Origin: Treponema brennaborense DSM 12168 | GTDB taxonomy: Bacteria > Spirochaetota > Spirochaetia > Treponematales > Treponemataceae | Direction of reading: 5' to 3' | Length of the DNA stretch: 64,000 bases | Assembly: GCF_000212415.1 (NCBI RefSeq) | Contig: NC_015500.1 | Location: 1,736,001-1,800,000, forward strand | Shown: one piece after another, positions 52,116 to 59,900 of the stretch | How positions within the stretch are numbered: position 1 is the first letter of the stretch | Layout of the letters: every line of letters starts with the position of its first letter | Position numbers and translations under genes: made by a program | Notes under the pieces: model-generated | Databases searched by the model: none | Told to the model about the DNA's origin: nothing | What the model saw: the letters and a program-made list of their open reading frames with translations, nothing else

Positions 52116-53354
52116 ATGCAAAACGCCGGCCGTAACGTGCACATCGTAGCTGAAGTCGGAACCGCCCACGAAGGCTCTTTGGACAAAGCCGCACAACTGA
52201 TCCGCGCGGCAGCCGACGCCGGCGCCGATTTTATCAAATTCCAATGGGTGTATGCGGACGAGATTCTGCATCCCGACACGGGATACGTCGCGCTGCCCGG
52301 CGGGAACGTACGGCTGTACGACCGGTTCAAAGCGCTTGAAATGCCGGTTCCGTTTTTTGAAAAATTGCGCGACATGACCCGCGACGCCGGATGCGGTTTT
52401 ATCTGCTCGCCGTTCGGGTTAAAAAGCCTTTCACAGCTGCTTGAATTACAACCGGACGCGGTTAAAATCGCGTCGCCGGAATTGAATCACTTTCCGTTGC
52501 TGAAAGCGCTTTCCGCGTACCGCGCGGAACGGATACGATCCGGCGAAGAACCGGTGCCGGTCGTATTGTCATCCGGCGTGGCGCGACTCGGCGATATGGA
52601 AAACGCGCTCGCGTGCTTTCCCGAATTTACACGAACCGATTCCGCACGAACCGAATCCGTACCAAACTCCGGTGCGTTGAATCTGCCCGAACGAACCGAA
52701 AAACGCAGCGAGTGCCGGAAACTGCCGCCGCTCACCCTGCTTCACTGCGTTACCAGCTATCCGGCTCCGGAAACGGAATATAACGTGCGACTCGTAAAAA
52801 ATCTTTCCGCCGTATTCGGCATACCCGTTGGAATCAGCGATCACAGTCTCGACCCGATTCTGATACCGGCGCTCGCCGCCGCCTGCGGCGCGGTCATGAT
52901 CGAAAAACACATAACGCTGAGCAGAACGGCGGCCGGGCTCGACGATCCGGTTGCGCTTGAGCCCGAACAGTTCCGCGCAATGACCGAATTCATCCGTAAA
53001 ATGGAACGGACGAATACCGGCGAAGGAATCGACGGTGAAAAGTTCGTGCGAGAACTTGAAAAAAAGTACGGCAGCGGTATCGTCCGGCAGGCACTCGGAA
53101 CCGGCATAAAACGGCTCGCCCCGGCGGAAACGGCGAATTACGGCCGAACGAACCGCTCCATACACCTGCTGCACGACATGAAAGCGGGATCGGTTCTGAC
53201 GCCGGACAGCATCGCAGTTCTCCGCACCGAAAAGATATTGACGCCCGGACTGCCGCCTGAATTTCTTGCGGAAGTGACGGGCGCCGTTCTGGTAAAAGAC
53301 GCGGTTAAAGGAGAAGGAATAACGTGGCGGCATATCGTTACGAAAAGGAACTGA
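52116..53354 (+). CDS. neuB: NeuB-family nonulosonic (sialic) acid synthase with an insertion
   Basis: A 412-residue enzyme expected to condense phosphoenolpyruvate with an N-acetylated hexose to a nine-carbon acid. NeuB features: HIVAEVGTAHEGSLDKAAQL, FIKFQWVYADEI, CSPFGLKSLSQLLEL, VKIASPELNHFPLLKAL, LHCVTSYPAPETEYNVRLVK, VGISDHSLDP and MIEKHITLSRTAAGLDDPVA. The C-terminal SAF (antifreeze-like) domain is present (GSVLTPDSIAVLRTEKILTP). Family members are usually about 340-350 aa; the surplus lies in a low-complexity, R/S/E-rich insert around residues 170-205 (EFTRTDSARTESVP). Directly downstream of manC. Could be sialic, legionaminic or pseudaminic acid synthase. Confidence 0.92.
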   Translation: MQNAGRNVHIVAEVGTAHEGSLDKAAQLIRAAADAGADFIKFQWVYADEILHPDTGYVALPGGNVRLYDRFKALEMPVPFFEKLRDMTRDAGCGFICSPFGLKSLSQLLELQPDAVKIASPELNHFPLLKALSAYRAERIRSGEEPVPVVLSSGVARLGDMENALACFPEFTRTDSARTESVPNSGALNLPERTEKRSECRKLPPLTLLHCVTSYPAPETEYNVRLVKNLSAVFGIPVGISDHSLDPILIPALAAACGAVMIEKHITLSRTAAGLDDPVALEPEQFRAMTEFIRKMERTNTGEGIDGEKFVRELEKKYGSGIVRQALGTGIKRLAPAETANYGRTNRSIHLLHDMKAGSVLTPDSIAVLRTEKILTPGLPPEFLAEVTGAVLVKDAVKGEGITWRHIVTKRN

Positions 53355-53423
53355 ACGCCGAAAACACGGCGAAATCAAAGCGAAACCGCAGCGAAATCGA
53401 CCTTCGGCAGCAGCGCCGCTCTC

Positions 53424-53452
53424 TTGAGTGATTTGCGAAGATACCGTATACT
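53424..53452 (+). promoter_or_regulatory. Near-leaderless promoter of smpB
   Basis: TTGAGT (53424-53429), 17-nt spacer, TATACT (53447-53452), then 8 nt to the ATG at 53461. No ribosome binding site lies in the gap. Confidence 0.75.
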
Positions 53453-53460
53453 GTAAACCT

Positions 53461-53925
53461 ATGAGTGAAGGACGAAAACTTATCGCGCAGAACAGAAAAG
53501 CGCGGTTCAACTATTCAATAGAAGACTCGATCGAATGCGGCATCGTTCTGGAAGGAACCGAAGTAAAATCCGTAAAAGCCGGGAACATTTCGTTTCCGGA
53601 CGCGTTCGCGGAAATCCAAAACGGCGAAGTGTGGGTCAAAGGTCTGCACATAGCGGAGTACGCCTTTTCTTCCGTATTCAACCACGATCCGGATCGCCCC
53701 AAAAAACTGCTGCTTCATAAAGACGAAATAAAACGGCTCATCCGTAAAATCGATGAAAAAGGGTTTACCCTGATACCGCTCGACTTTTATCTGAAAGACG
53801 GGCGGGTAAAAGTCAATCTGGGCGTCTGCCGCGGAAAAAAACAGTTCGACAAGCGGGCCGACATCCGCGACCGGGATGTAAAACGCGACATGCAGCGTGA
53901 GTTCAGGAAAGGACTGCACGGATAA
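53461..53925 (+). CDS. smpB: SsrA-binding protein SmpB
   Basis: A 154-residue tmRNA partner for ribosome rescue. It starts MSEGRKLIAQNRKARFNYSI and has the SmpB core EDSIECGIVLEGTEVKSVKA, GNISFPDAFAEIQNGEVWVK and the C-terminal YLKDGRVKVNLGVCRGKKQF with DKRADIRDRD. Length and start fit the family; a frame 11 codons longer contains the promoter and is rejected. The gene has its own near-leaderless promoter and is followed 2 bp later by a secreted hypothetical. No tmRNA gene was seen in this window. Confidence 0.95.
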   Translation: MSEGRKLIAQNRKARFNYSIEDSIECGIVLEGTEVKSVKAGNISFPDAFAEIQNGEVWVKGLHIAEYAFSSVFNHDPDRPKKLLLHKDEIKRLIRKIDEKGFTLIPLDFYLKDGRVKVNLGVCRGKKQFDKRADIRDRDVKRDMQREFRKGLHG

Positions 53926-53927
53926 CC

Positions 53928-54791
53928 ATGAAAAAATACGTTCTGGCGGCAGCAGTATACGTTCTCGTTTCCGTTTCGGCCGGTGCGGCGCAAAGCGGAA
54001 TAGCGGGACTGCCGTCGGAAGTCGATTTTTACGCGATAGTCGCGGACGTTGCGGACGGCGGCAAGATCGCCATGACGCAGGATCTGTTTTATACGCAGCT
54101 GATGTCTTTTAACGGCATAACCGTAACCGATAAACGCAAAACACGGTATCAGGACGCGGCGGACGAGCTTCGCCCCGACGCGCTCGCGTTCCACGCTGAA
54201 ATCAAGGAATCGGAAGCCGAATGGGAATGCACGCTGTATATGGACTTTCCGGCCGAGGGAAAAACCGTATCGGTATCGAATACGTACGACTCGTATTACA
54301 AAATTCTAACCGAAGCGAAAACGACGCTGCAGACGCTTTTTTCCGATTTAGCCGCAGCGGTAACCGATACCTCGGCCGCCGCAACCGATACGAGCTCCGC
54401 ACGGCGAGACGCGATCGTTCCCACACTGGAAGGCATTTCGGGAACCTGGAGCGGTGAAGAAAACATCAATAAAATCGTCATTTTGCGCGGCGGCCGCGGA
54501 TTCGTCATTTTCAGAAACGGCGCGTCGATGAACATTTCCGTTGAAATAAAAAACGGGCAGGTAATTTGTACGCAAACGGGAAAATCGAACGCGTCGTTTT
54601 TTCCCGATATGCCCAGAGAAATCGCGCTCGTTGCCGCTTTGAACGCGGAACCGATAGCATGGACACTCTCGCTCACGGAAAACGGCACGCTTTCAGGTAT
54701 CAAAAAAACGCTGCGCACGCGTTACGACGGCGGAGAAGCCGCCGGAACGGAAACGGCGGAAATCGGCGTTACCTGGCACAAGCAACAGTAA
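53928..54791 (+). CDS. Secreted hypothetical protein (287 aa)
   Basis: Signal peptide MKKYVLAAAVYVLVSVSAGA precedes a 267-residue mature protein. The N-terminal half (LPSEVDFYAIVADVADGGKI, MTQDLFYTQLMSFNGITVTD) and the C-terminal beta-rich half (GISGTWSGEENINKIVILRG, GRGFVIFRNGASMNISVEIK) are joined by a T/S/A/D-rich linker around residues 140-160. Not recognised; the layout suggests two small beta domains in the periplasm. It is probably co-transcribed with smpB, whose stop is 2 bp upstream. The convergent tsaC gene ends only 10 bp away with no visible terminator. Confidence 0.78.
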   Translation: MKKYVLAAAVYVLVSVSAGAAQSGIAGLPSEVDFYAIVADVADGGKIAMTQDLFYTQLMSFNGITVTDKRKTRYQDAADELRPDALAFHAEIKESEAEWECTLYMDFPAEGKTVSVSNTYDSYYKILTEAKTTLQTLFSDLAAAVTDTSAAATDTSSARRDAIVPTLEGISGTWSGEENINKIVILRGGRGFVIFRNGASMNISVEIKNGQVICTQTGKSNASFFPDMPREIALVAALNAEPIAWTLSLTENGTLSGIKKTLRTRYDGGEAAGTETAEIGVTWHKQQ

Positions 54792-54801
54792 AAAACATCT
54801 T

Positions 54802-55383
54802 TTACGGAAGCGGAACCGCAACGCTGCCCTGTCTGAGCACAGTGTAAGTGCCGCCGCTGATATTCACGAGCGTGGAAGGCAGCGCGTCCTGCGGCAGAGA
54901 ATCCTGCGCGTCGACTATCAGCGCAACTTCACGGCCGAATTCCGCGTCCATTTCCGCAACGGAACGGAGCAGCGGCTGCCCCGACCGGTTTACGCTGGTG
55001 GAATAGACGGGCGCGCCGCAGCCGGCAATGACCTGCCTGAGCCACTCGTCTCCGGGGCAGCGGAACGCCGCCGTTTCTCCCGGAAACGACGCGCACGAAG
55101 CGTTCAGCGTTACGATGAGCGTGAGCGCGCCGGGCCACAACGCATACAGCGAGTCGGGAATCGAGTCGTCCGTGTACGCGAACACCGCTTCGGGAGAAGA
55201 AATCAGCCGGATGAACGGTTTCGTTTCGCTTCGGCCCTTGATGGCACGGATTTCGGCGTCGGCGACGGGAACGATCCCCGAAAAGCCGTACACCGTATCA
55301 GTCGGAATTATGACAACATGCCCGCCGCGTAACGCGCGGACGACGGCGTCGGCCGATTCGGCCTCTTTTTTCAAAATGATCAT
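54802..55383 (-). CDS. tsaC: Threonylcarbamoyl-AMP synthase (Sua5/YrdC/YwlC family)
   Basis: A 193-residue YrdC-fold protein that makes threonylcarbamoyl-AMP for t6A in tRNAs. It shows GGHVVIIPTDTVYGFSGIVP, IRAIKGRSETKPFIRLISSP, LWPGALTLIVTL and the C-terminal VYSTSVNRSGQPLL of the family. The length is that of the short TsaC form, without the Sua5 extra domain. The start ATG overlaps the end of the DivIC-like gene by 4 nt, giving a two-gene operon. Convergent with the plus-strand hypothetical gene. Confidence 0.93.
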   Translation of the reverse strand: MIILKKEAESADAVVRALRGGHVVIIPTDTVYGFSGIVPVADAEIRAIKGRSETKPFIRLISSPEAVFAYTDDSIPDSLYALWPGALTLIVTLNASCASFPGETAAFRCPGDEWLRQVIAGCGAPVYSTSVNRSGQPLLRSVAEMDAEFGREVALIVDAQDSLPQDALPSTLVNISGGTYTVLRQGSVAVPLP

Positions 55384-55904
55384 ATCGTTTCCACCGGAAT
55401 GCCGGCAATAGATTCATACCTCGGCGCTTTTACGCCCGCGGTAAAGATTTCTTTTTCACATGTTTCACGATGCCGGGGAGTTTTGGCCAGATGTTTCAGC
55501 AGTAATAAAACGAACGTCAGCGTTCCCACCAAAAGCCCGAACAGTTTGCACACCCATTCGGGAATGAAAGAAACTGGAGAACTTTTTAGAAGCACGCCGG
55601 CATTATACAACGGCGTATATTGGGGAGCCAAACCGGAAATTTTCACCAGTTTTTCACCCTCCGAAACGTATCCCAATTTCCGCGCGTACGCGGCGATCAC
55701 GTCCGGATCCTGTTTTAACGCCATGTATTCGAGCAGCAATTCTTCATTTATTTTTGCGATTTCCGCAACGCGCACGCTGATATCCTGTTTCTGCAATTCA
55801 AGCTGATGCATCGCCCACAACCCGTCCTGTCCGCCGAAAAACGAAGCGAGTACATATACGAGCGTACCGGCGCAAATCGAAATTAACACTTTTAAACGTA
55901 ACAT
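55380..55904 (-). CDS. Septum formation initiator-like (FtsB/DivIC) membrane protein
   Basis: A 174-residue protein with an N-terminal membrane helix (LKVLISICAGTLVYVLASFF), a coiled coil with QLELQKQDISVRVAEIAKIN and EELLLEYMALKQDPDVIAAY, and the DivIC/FtsB-type ending ARKLGYVSEGEKLVKISG. A second hydrophobic segment lies near residue 120 (LFGLLVGTLTFVLLLLKHLA), which ordinary FtsB/DivIC lack. It is probably part of the FtsL/B/Q-type divisome subcomplex. ATG 55904 is preferred over a frame 18 codons longer. It overlaps tsaC by 4 nt. Confidence 0.75.
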   Translation of the reverse strand: MLRLKVLISICAGTLVYVLASFFGGQDGLWAMHQLELQKQDISVRVAEIAKINEELLLEYMALKQDPDVIAAYARKLGYVSEGEKLVKISGLAPQYTPLYNAGVLLKSSPVSFIPEWVCKLFGLLVGTLTFVLLLLKHLAKTPRHRETCEKEIFTAGVKAPRYESIAGIPVETI

Positions 55905-55965
55905 AGTATTATCATCGGCAGATTTCCATTTTTCTGCACATCGGATCGTTGTGCGCACGTAAAAT

Positions 55966-55994
55966 TTGCAAAATTGCCGGTAATCATGTAATAT
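55966..55994 (+). promoter_or_regulatory. Promoter of the acidic repeat protein operon
   Basis: TTGCAA (55966-55971), 17-nt spacer, TAATAT (55989-55994). The next annotated start is at 56231, so the 5' leader would be about 230 nt. Confidence 0.65.
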
Positions 55995-56230
55995 GAAAAA
56001 GAACCGTTCGATAAAAACGTATCGACGGAACGTTAAGCGCGGCGGCCGATTTTTATCGGAAAAACGAGAGAAAAATATGCGCTTTTACCCGTTTCATACC
56101 GATTATATACACAGAGGTTTTTTAAAATCGCCCGATTTTAAAAACGCACTATTACGGTAAGAACAGAAATTTTCCGTAAAGCCGCGCCAGGTCCGTTTCC
56201 GGAGCGGCTTATATCATCATTGGAGTCAGT
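55995..56230 (+). other. Long untranslated leader with no supported gene
   Basis: This stretch lies between the promoter and the acidic protein gene. Complementary AAAATCG and CGATTTT (56123-56140, around CCC) and CGGAAC-type repeats are present. A 55-codon basic frame (55993-56160) starts on the -10 box itself and has no ribosome binding site; I do not call it a gene. No riboswitch family was recognised. Confidence 0.4.
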
Positions 56231-59200
56231 ATGCCATTTAATTTTGAACATAATGAAGCGAGTACGAACGATCTCCCGGAACGCAATACGGAATTGGACC
56301 GGTACGGCGTATGGGTAAAAACACCTCCGCGAACAATCCATGATGAGACGGAACCGGAAACTACCGTACCCGACGAGGAATCCCAGCCGATTGTTATTGA
56401 AGATATTTTCGATGTTACGGCGGACACGGATACCGATACAGACGTCGCCGATACTGCGGACGCTGCAACGGTTGAAACTTCCGACTTTACGGCGGATGCC
56501 GATTTTGCGGCAAACACCACAGCATTTGAGGACGTCGCCGATACGGCGGACGCTGCAACGTTTGAAACTTCCGATTTTGCGGCGGATGCCGATTTTGCGG
56601 CGGACACGGATGCGAACTCCACGGCGGACGCTGCAACGTTTGAAGATTCCGCGGATACCGCGGTGTCCGAAGATTCTTTTAAAATAGAAGATTTTGAATT
56701 ACCCGATTTTACTGAATTCGATTTGACCGATGATTCCGCGGAACTTCCGGAAGAACGGGAGGAGATTTCCGTTCCGGCCGACTTTCTTACGCAGGAAACG
56801 GAAATCACCGCGCAACCGGACGCCAACATAACTGTTGAAAACGACACGGCGGAGAATGCCGAACCGGCAGAGTTCGCCGAGTCCGCCGCTGCCGAAGAAA
56901 ATAGCTTCGCGGAAAAGACGGCGGACACTGATGAAGCGGTGAAAGCGAACGGTTCTGCAAAATCAGCGGAACTGATGGAAACCGGTAAAGCAGATGAAGC
57001 CGCACCGGCTTTTGAGGATATCGAATTTACCGATATTCTTCCCGATGACACTGCTTTCGCAGAAGAGACTGTTACGGAGCAGGCTTTTGCCGAACCCGAC
57101 GCAATCACATCGCCCGAAGACAACGAGGGCGACACCGTTTTTGAAGATGTAACGTTCGACGAATTACCCGATATGTCGAATTTTGAACTGCCCGCGGATG
57201 CGGCACCGCTGAACACCGAATCCGCCGGTGCGGAAAACATCTCCGGTGCGGAAAACTTCTCCGCAGAAACTTCGGCAGATACGGACAACACGATTACCGC
57301 TCCCGGCGCAATCACATCGCCTGAAAACGACGCCGGCGACACGGCTTTTGAAGACGGAGAGATTTCACTCGACGATTTTTTCGGTGACGACACCAACGTT
57401 TCACTCGACGAGTTTATGCCGAACGAATCGAAAAAAGAAAAAAGCGATATTCTCGACGAACCGGAAATGGATATAGCACTTTCGTTCGACGACGATTTCG
57501 TCATGAACACGGCCGCCGATCCCGTTACCCAAATGGAAACGATCGGCGGTGAATCGTCAGCCGAGCAGGAATCGGTTACGGACGACAGTTTCAATTTCGA
57601 CGATATGTTCGACAACATCGTAGATGAAAGTCAGCCCGAACCGGAAAAATCGGTTGTGCAGGAAAGCATTGAATTCGACGAAGTGACTGATTTTGACGAT
57701 CTGCTCGATTCCATCACGGACGCACCTCCGCCCTCCGCGAGCACCGTTAAAACCGAAAATTCCCGCCCCGCGGCGGTAATCGACTACAATATATCCGTTA
57801 CGATGGACGACGATTCGCAGGAATTCAGTTCGGTACAAACCGAAACGGACGACGACGCAATTACCGAAATACCGCTCTACGGCGATTCGGGTATCGAAAA
57901 ATCGGATAAAAACGAAGATGCAAGTCTTGATAGAACCCTGACTTCGCAGTATACTAGTACAACATACACCGATGACAGTGATTTCGACATAGATAAAATC
58001 ATGTCGGAAGTTGAAGATATAGGAGGAGAAAATATGCCGGCAGATACAGCAGATTGCTTTCAGGATGAAGAAAAACAGAACGAAACACAGCCTACCGGAA
58101 ACGATATTTTCGATGTGGATTTTTTTGAAACCCCGCAAACCGACGGTGACACGGCTCCTGCAGAAAATACCGACGCCATATTGAATCCCGAAAAAGAATT
58201 CGACGTGTCGGATTTCGACGTAACGGAACCTGCAATGGACAGCATTTTTACCGAAGAGGACACGGCGGCCGATATGTTTGAATCTTCTTCCGATTTTACC
58301 GAACCCGATACGGCGGCCGATATGTTTGAATCTTCTTCCGATTTTACCGAACCCGATACGGCGGTCGACACATTTGAATTTTCTCCCGATTTTACCGAAC
58401 CCGATACGGCGAAGATACCGGAATCCGAGGAAACGCCGTTCAATGATATTCCCGTTGAAATACCGGACAGTATTTTCGATGAACCGACTGAAGCGGTTTC
58501 TTCCGAAACGGACTTTGTCGAGCCTGACACGACTGATATGCCGGATGCATTCGACGAACCGGAACCTCAGACAACTGCCGAAACGGCAGCGGACGATATT
58601 TGTGCCGAACCTGCGGCGACATACACCGAAGCGACAGAATGCGCCGAAGCGGCGGCAGCCGGCGCGTGCGCCGAACCTGCGGCGGAAACCGCGATACTTC
58701 GGCAGATAGCCGCCGAACTCGCGACGCTCAGGGAAGAAATATCTTCGCTCAAAACCGATTTTGAGGACATGAAAAAACACGGCGCCGTACCCGCGGCGGC
58801 GGAAAAACCGGCAGCCGGCGGCTTTTTTGCCGAAAACGGCGAAGACGAAACGATCGCGCTTTCAGGCAACGAATTGTCGAATATATTGAACACGGCCGAT
58901 TTTACCGAAGAATCGGGTGCGGTCGGAGCAGGGGAACCGGCCTTGACCGAAAGCGAAATCTCCGAAGATTCCGAAACGGAAACGAAGAGCGAAGCAGGCT
59001 GGGAAACCGGCGCCGGCTTCTTTGATGAACACACGGAAGACGAAACGATCGCGCTTTCAGGCAACGAATTGTCGAATATTCTGAACACGGCCGACTTTAC
59101 CGAAGAAACGGATACGGCTGACACGCAGGAACCGGCCGCAACCGGAATCGATTCCGACGTCGACGCCGCCGTGGATGAATACGAAGAATCGGACAACGGC

Positions 59201-59899
59201 TTGCCTGCAATCGATTTTGAATCGGAAAAATTGGAAGAACCCGTTTTGGAAAATATCGATTTTGCCGCCAATACGGAAGCGGAAGCGGAGCAGGAACTTC
59301 CGCAGGAAATTGAAATACCTAAAGTTGAAGATATTTTGGTGGAATCCTCCGATACCGATTTGATCGACGACGGTTCGGTAACGGCGAATTCGGACGACAT
59401 CGTGCCGGAAGAAAACGCTATCGACGAACCGATTGAAACGGCAATTTCCGAAACGCTACCGGAAGAGACACCGGTTGCTGCAGAAACACCGGCTGTTGAA
59501 GAAGCGTTCTCCCCCGCCGATGAAGCGGCAGAAGATGAAACTACGGCGGAAACCGAAACTGAACCGGAACCGGCTGAAACTGAAGCGGAAACCGAACCGG
59601 AAAGTGAAAGAGAACCGGAACCGGCGGAAGAAGAAATTTCCGATGAACCGACGGAAGAAATGTTTAATTCCGCTCAGTGGGACGCTCCGGAAACGCAGCT
59701 TCAGGAAAGCGCACCCGAGGAAAATCCTGAAGCGAAAAAAGATGAAATCCCCGGCGAATTGAAACAGGAAATCAAATCGGTACTTTCGTACATGGATCAA
59801 CTGCTGGAAAATCTTCCGGAAGAGAAAATTGCGGAATTTGCGCAGTCGGAACATTTTGAATTGTACAAAAAACTTTTTACGGAGCTTGGACTATCGTAA
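56231..59899 (+). CDS. Giant acidic repeat protein (1222 aa)
   Basis: An extremely acidic, D/E/T/A-rich protein with no signal peptide and no membrane segment, starting MPFNFEHNEASTNDLPERNT. Internal repeats include a DTADAATFETSDFAADADFA-like block near residues 75-130, three 16-residue units DMFESSSDFTEPDTAA at about 680-728, and two copies of ETIALSGNELSNILNTADFT at about 873 and 938. A coiled coil lies at about 820-850 (LRQIAAELATLREEISSLKT), and the last 45 residues (SVLSYMDQLLENLPEEKIAE) are an ordered helical module. The next gene begins two bases after the stop. I know no function; it may be a cytoplasmic scaffold. The ATG is preceded only by GGAG. Confidence 0.8.
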   Translation: MPFNFEHNEASTNDLPERNTELDRYGVWVKTPPRTIHDETEPETTVPDEESQPIVIEDIFDVTADTDTDTDVADTADAATVETSDFTADADFAANTTAFEDVADTADAATFETSDFAADADFAADTDANSTADAATFEDSADTAVSEDSFKIEDFELPDFTEFDLTDDSAELPEEREEISVPADFLTQETEITAQPDANITVENDTAENAEPAEFAESAAAEENSFAEKTADTDEAVKANGSAKSAELMETGKADEAAPAFEDIEFTDILPDDTAFAEETVTEQAFAEPDAITSPEDNEGDTVFEDVTFDELPDMSNFELPADAAPLNTESAGAENISGAENFSAETSADTDNTITAPGAITSPENDAGDTAFEDGEISLDDFFGDDTNVSLDEFMPNESKKEKSDILDEPEMDIALSFDDDFVMNTAADPVTQMETIGGESSAEQESVTDDSFNFDDMFDNIVDESQPEPEKSVVQESIEFDEVTDFDDLLDSITDAPPPSASTVKTENSRPAAVIDYNISVTMDDDSQEFSSVQTETDDDAITEIPLYGDSGIEKSDKNEDASLDRTLTSQYTSTTYTDDSDFDIDKIMSEVEDIGGENMPADTADCFQDEEKQNETQPTGNDIFDVDFFETPQTDGDTAPAENTDAILNPEKEFDVSDFDVTEPAMDSIFTEEDTAADMFESSSDFTEPDTAADMFESSSDFTEPDTAVDTFEFSPDFTEPDTAKIPESEETPFNDIPVEIPDSIFDEPTEAVSSETDFVEPDTTDMPDAFDEPEPQTTAETAADDICAEPAATYTEATECAEAAAAGACAEPAAETAILRQIAAELATLREEISSLKTDFEDMKKHGAVPAAAEKPAAGGFFAENGEDETIALSGNELSNILNTADFTEESGAVGAGEPALTESEISEDSETETKSEAGWETGAGFFDEHTEDETIALSGNELSNILNTADFTEETDTADTQEPAATGIDSDVDAAVDEYEESDNGLPAIDFESEKLEEPVLENIDFAANTEAEAEQELPQEIEIPKVEDILVESSDTDLIDDGSVTANSDDIVPEENAIDEPIETAISETLPEETPVAAETPAVEEAFSPADEAAEDETTAETETEPEPAETEAETEPESEREPEPAEEEISDEPTEEMFNSAQWDAPETQLQESAPEENPEAKKDEIPGELKQEIKSVLSYMDQLLENLPEEKIAEFAQSEHFELYKKLFTELGLS
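58271..58414. repeat. Three 48-bp tandem repeats in the acidic protein gene
   Basis: Units at 58271-58318, 58319-58366 and 58367-58414. The first two are identical, the third diverged. Each contains CCGATTTTACCGAACCCGAT. The unit length is a multiple of three, so copy number can vary without a frameshift. Confidence 0.85.
58841..58911 (+). repeat. Dispersed 71-bp direct repeat, copy 1, in the acidic protein gene
   Basis: Matches the stretch 59036-59106 almost exactly in the same orientation and frame. Contains CGATCGCGCTTTCAGGCAAC. Encodes EDETIALSGNELSNILNTAD followed by FTEE. Confidence 0.8.
59036..59106 (+). repeat. Dispersed 71-bp direct repeat, copy 2, in the acidic protein gene
   Basis: Second copy of the unit at 58841-58911, 195 bp apart start to start. 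Only scattered third-position differences are visible, so the duplication is recent or the sequence is under strong constraint. Confidence 0.8.
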
Positions 59900-59900
59900 T

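Noticed and set aside
55993-56160. 55-codon basic frame in the leader of the acidic protein operon
   Set aside because: Its ATG overlaps the -10 box and no ribosome binding site exists for the internal ATG either, so translation is doubtful.
56209-57618. Minus-strand frame of 469 codons opposite the acidic protein
   Set aside because: It is the complement of an acidic repeat sequence and reads as a serine/alanine-rich low-complexity product.
58271-58414. CRISPR-like repeat in the acidic protein region
   Set aside because: The 48-bp units are contiguous, in frame, and part of a protein repeat.
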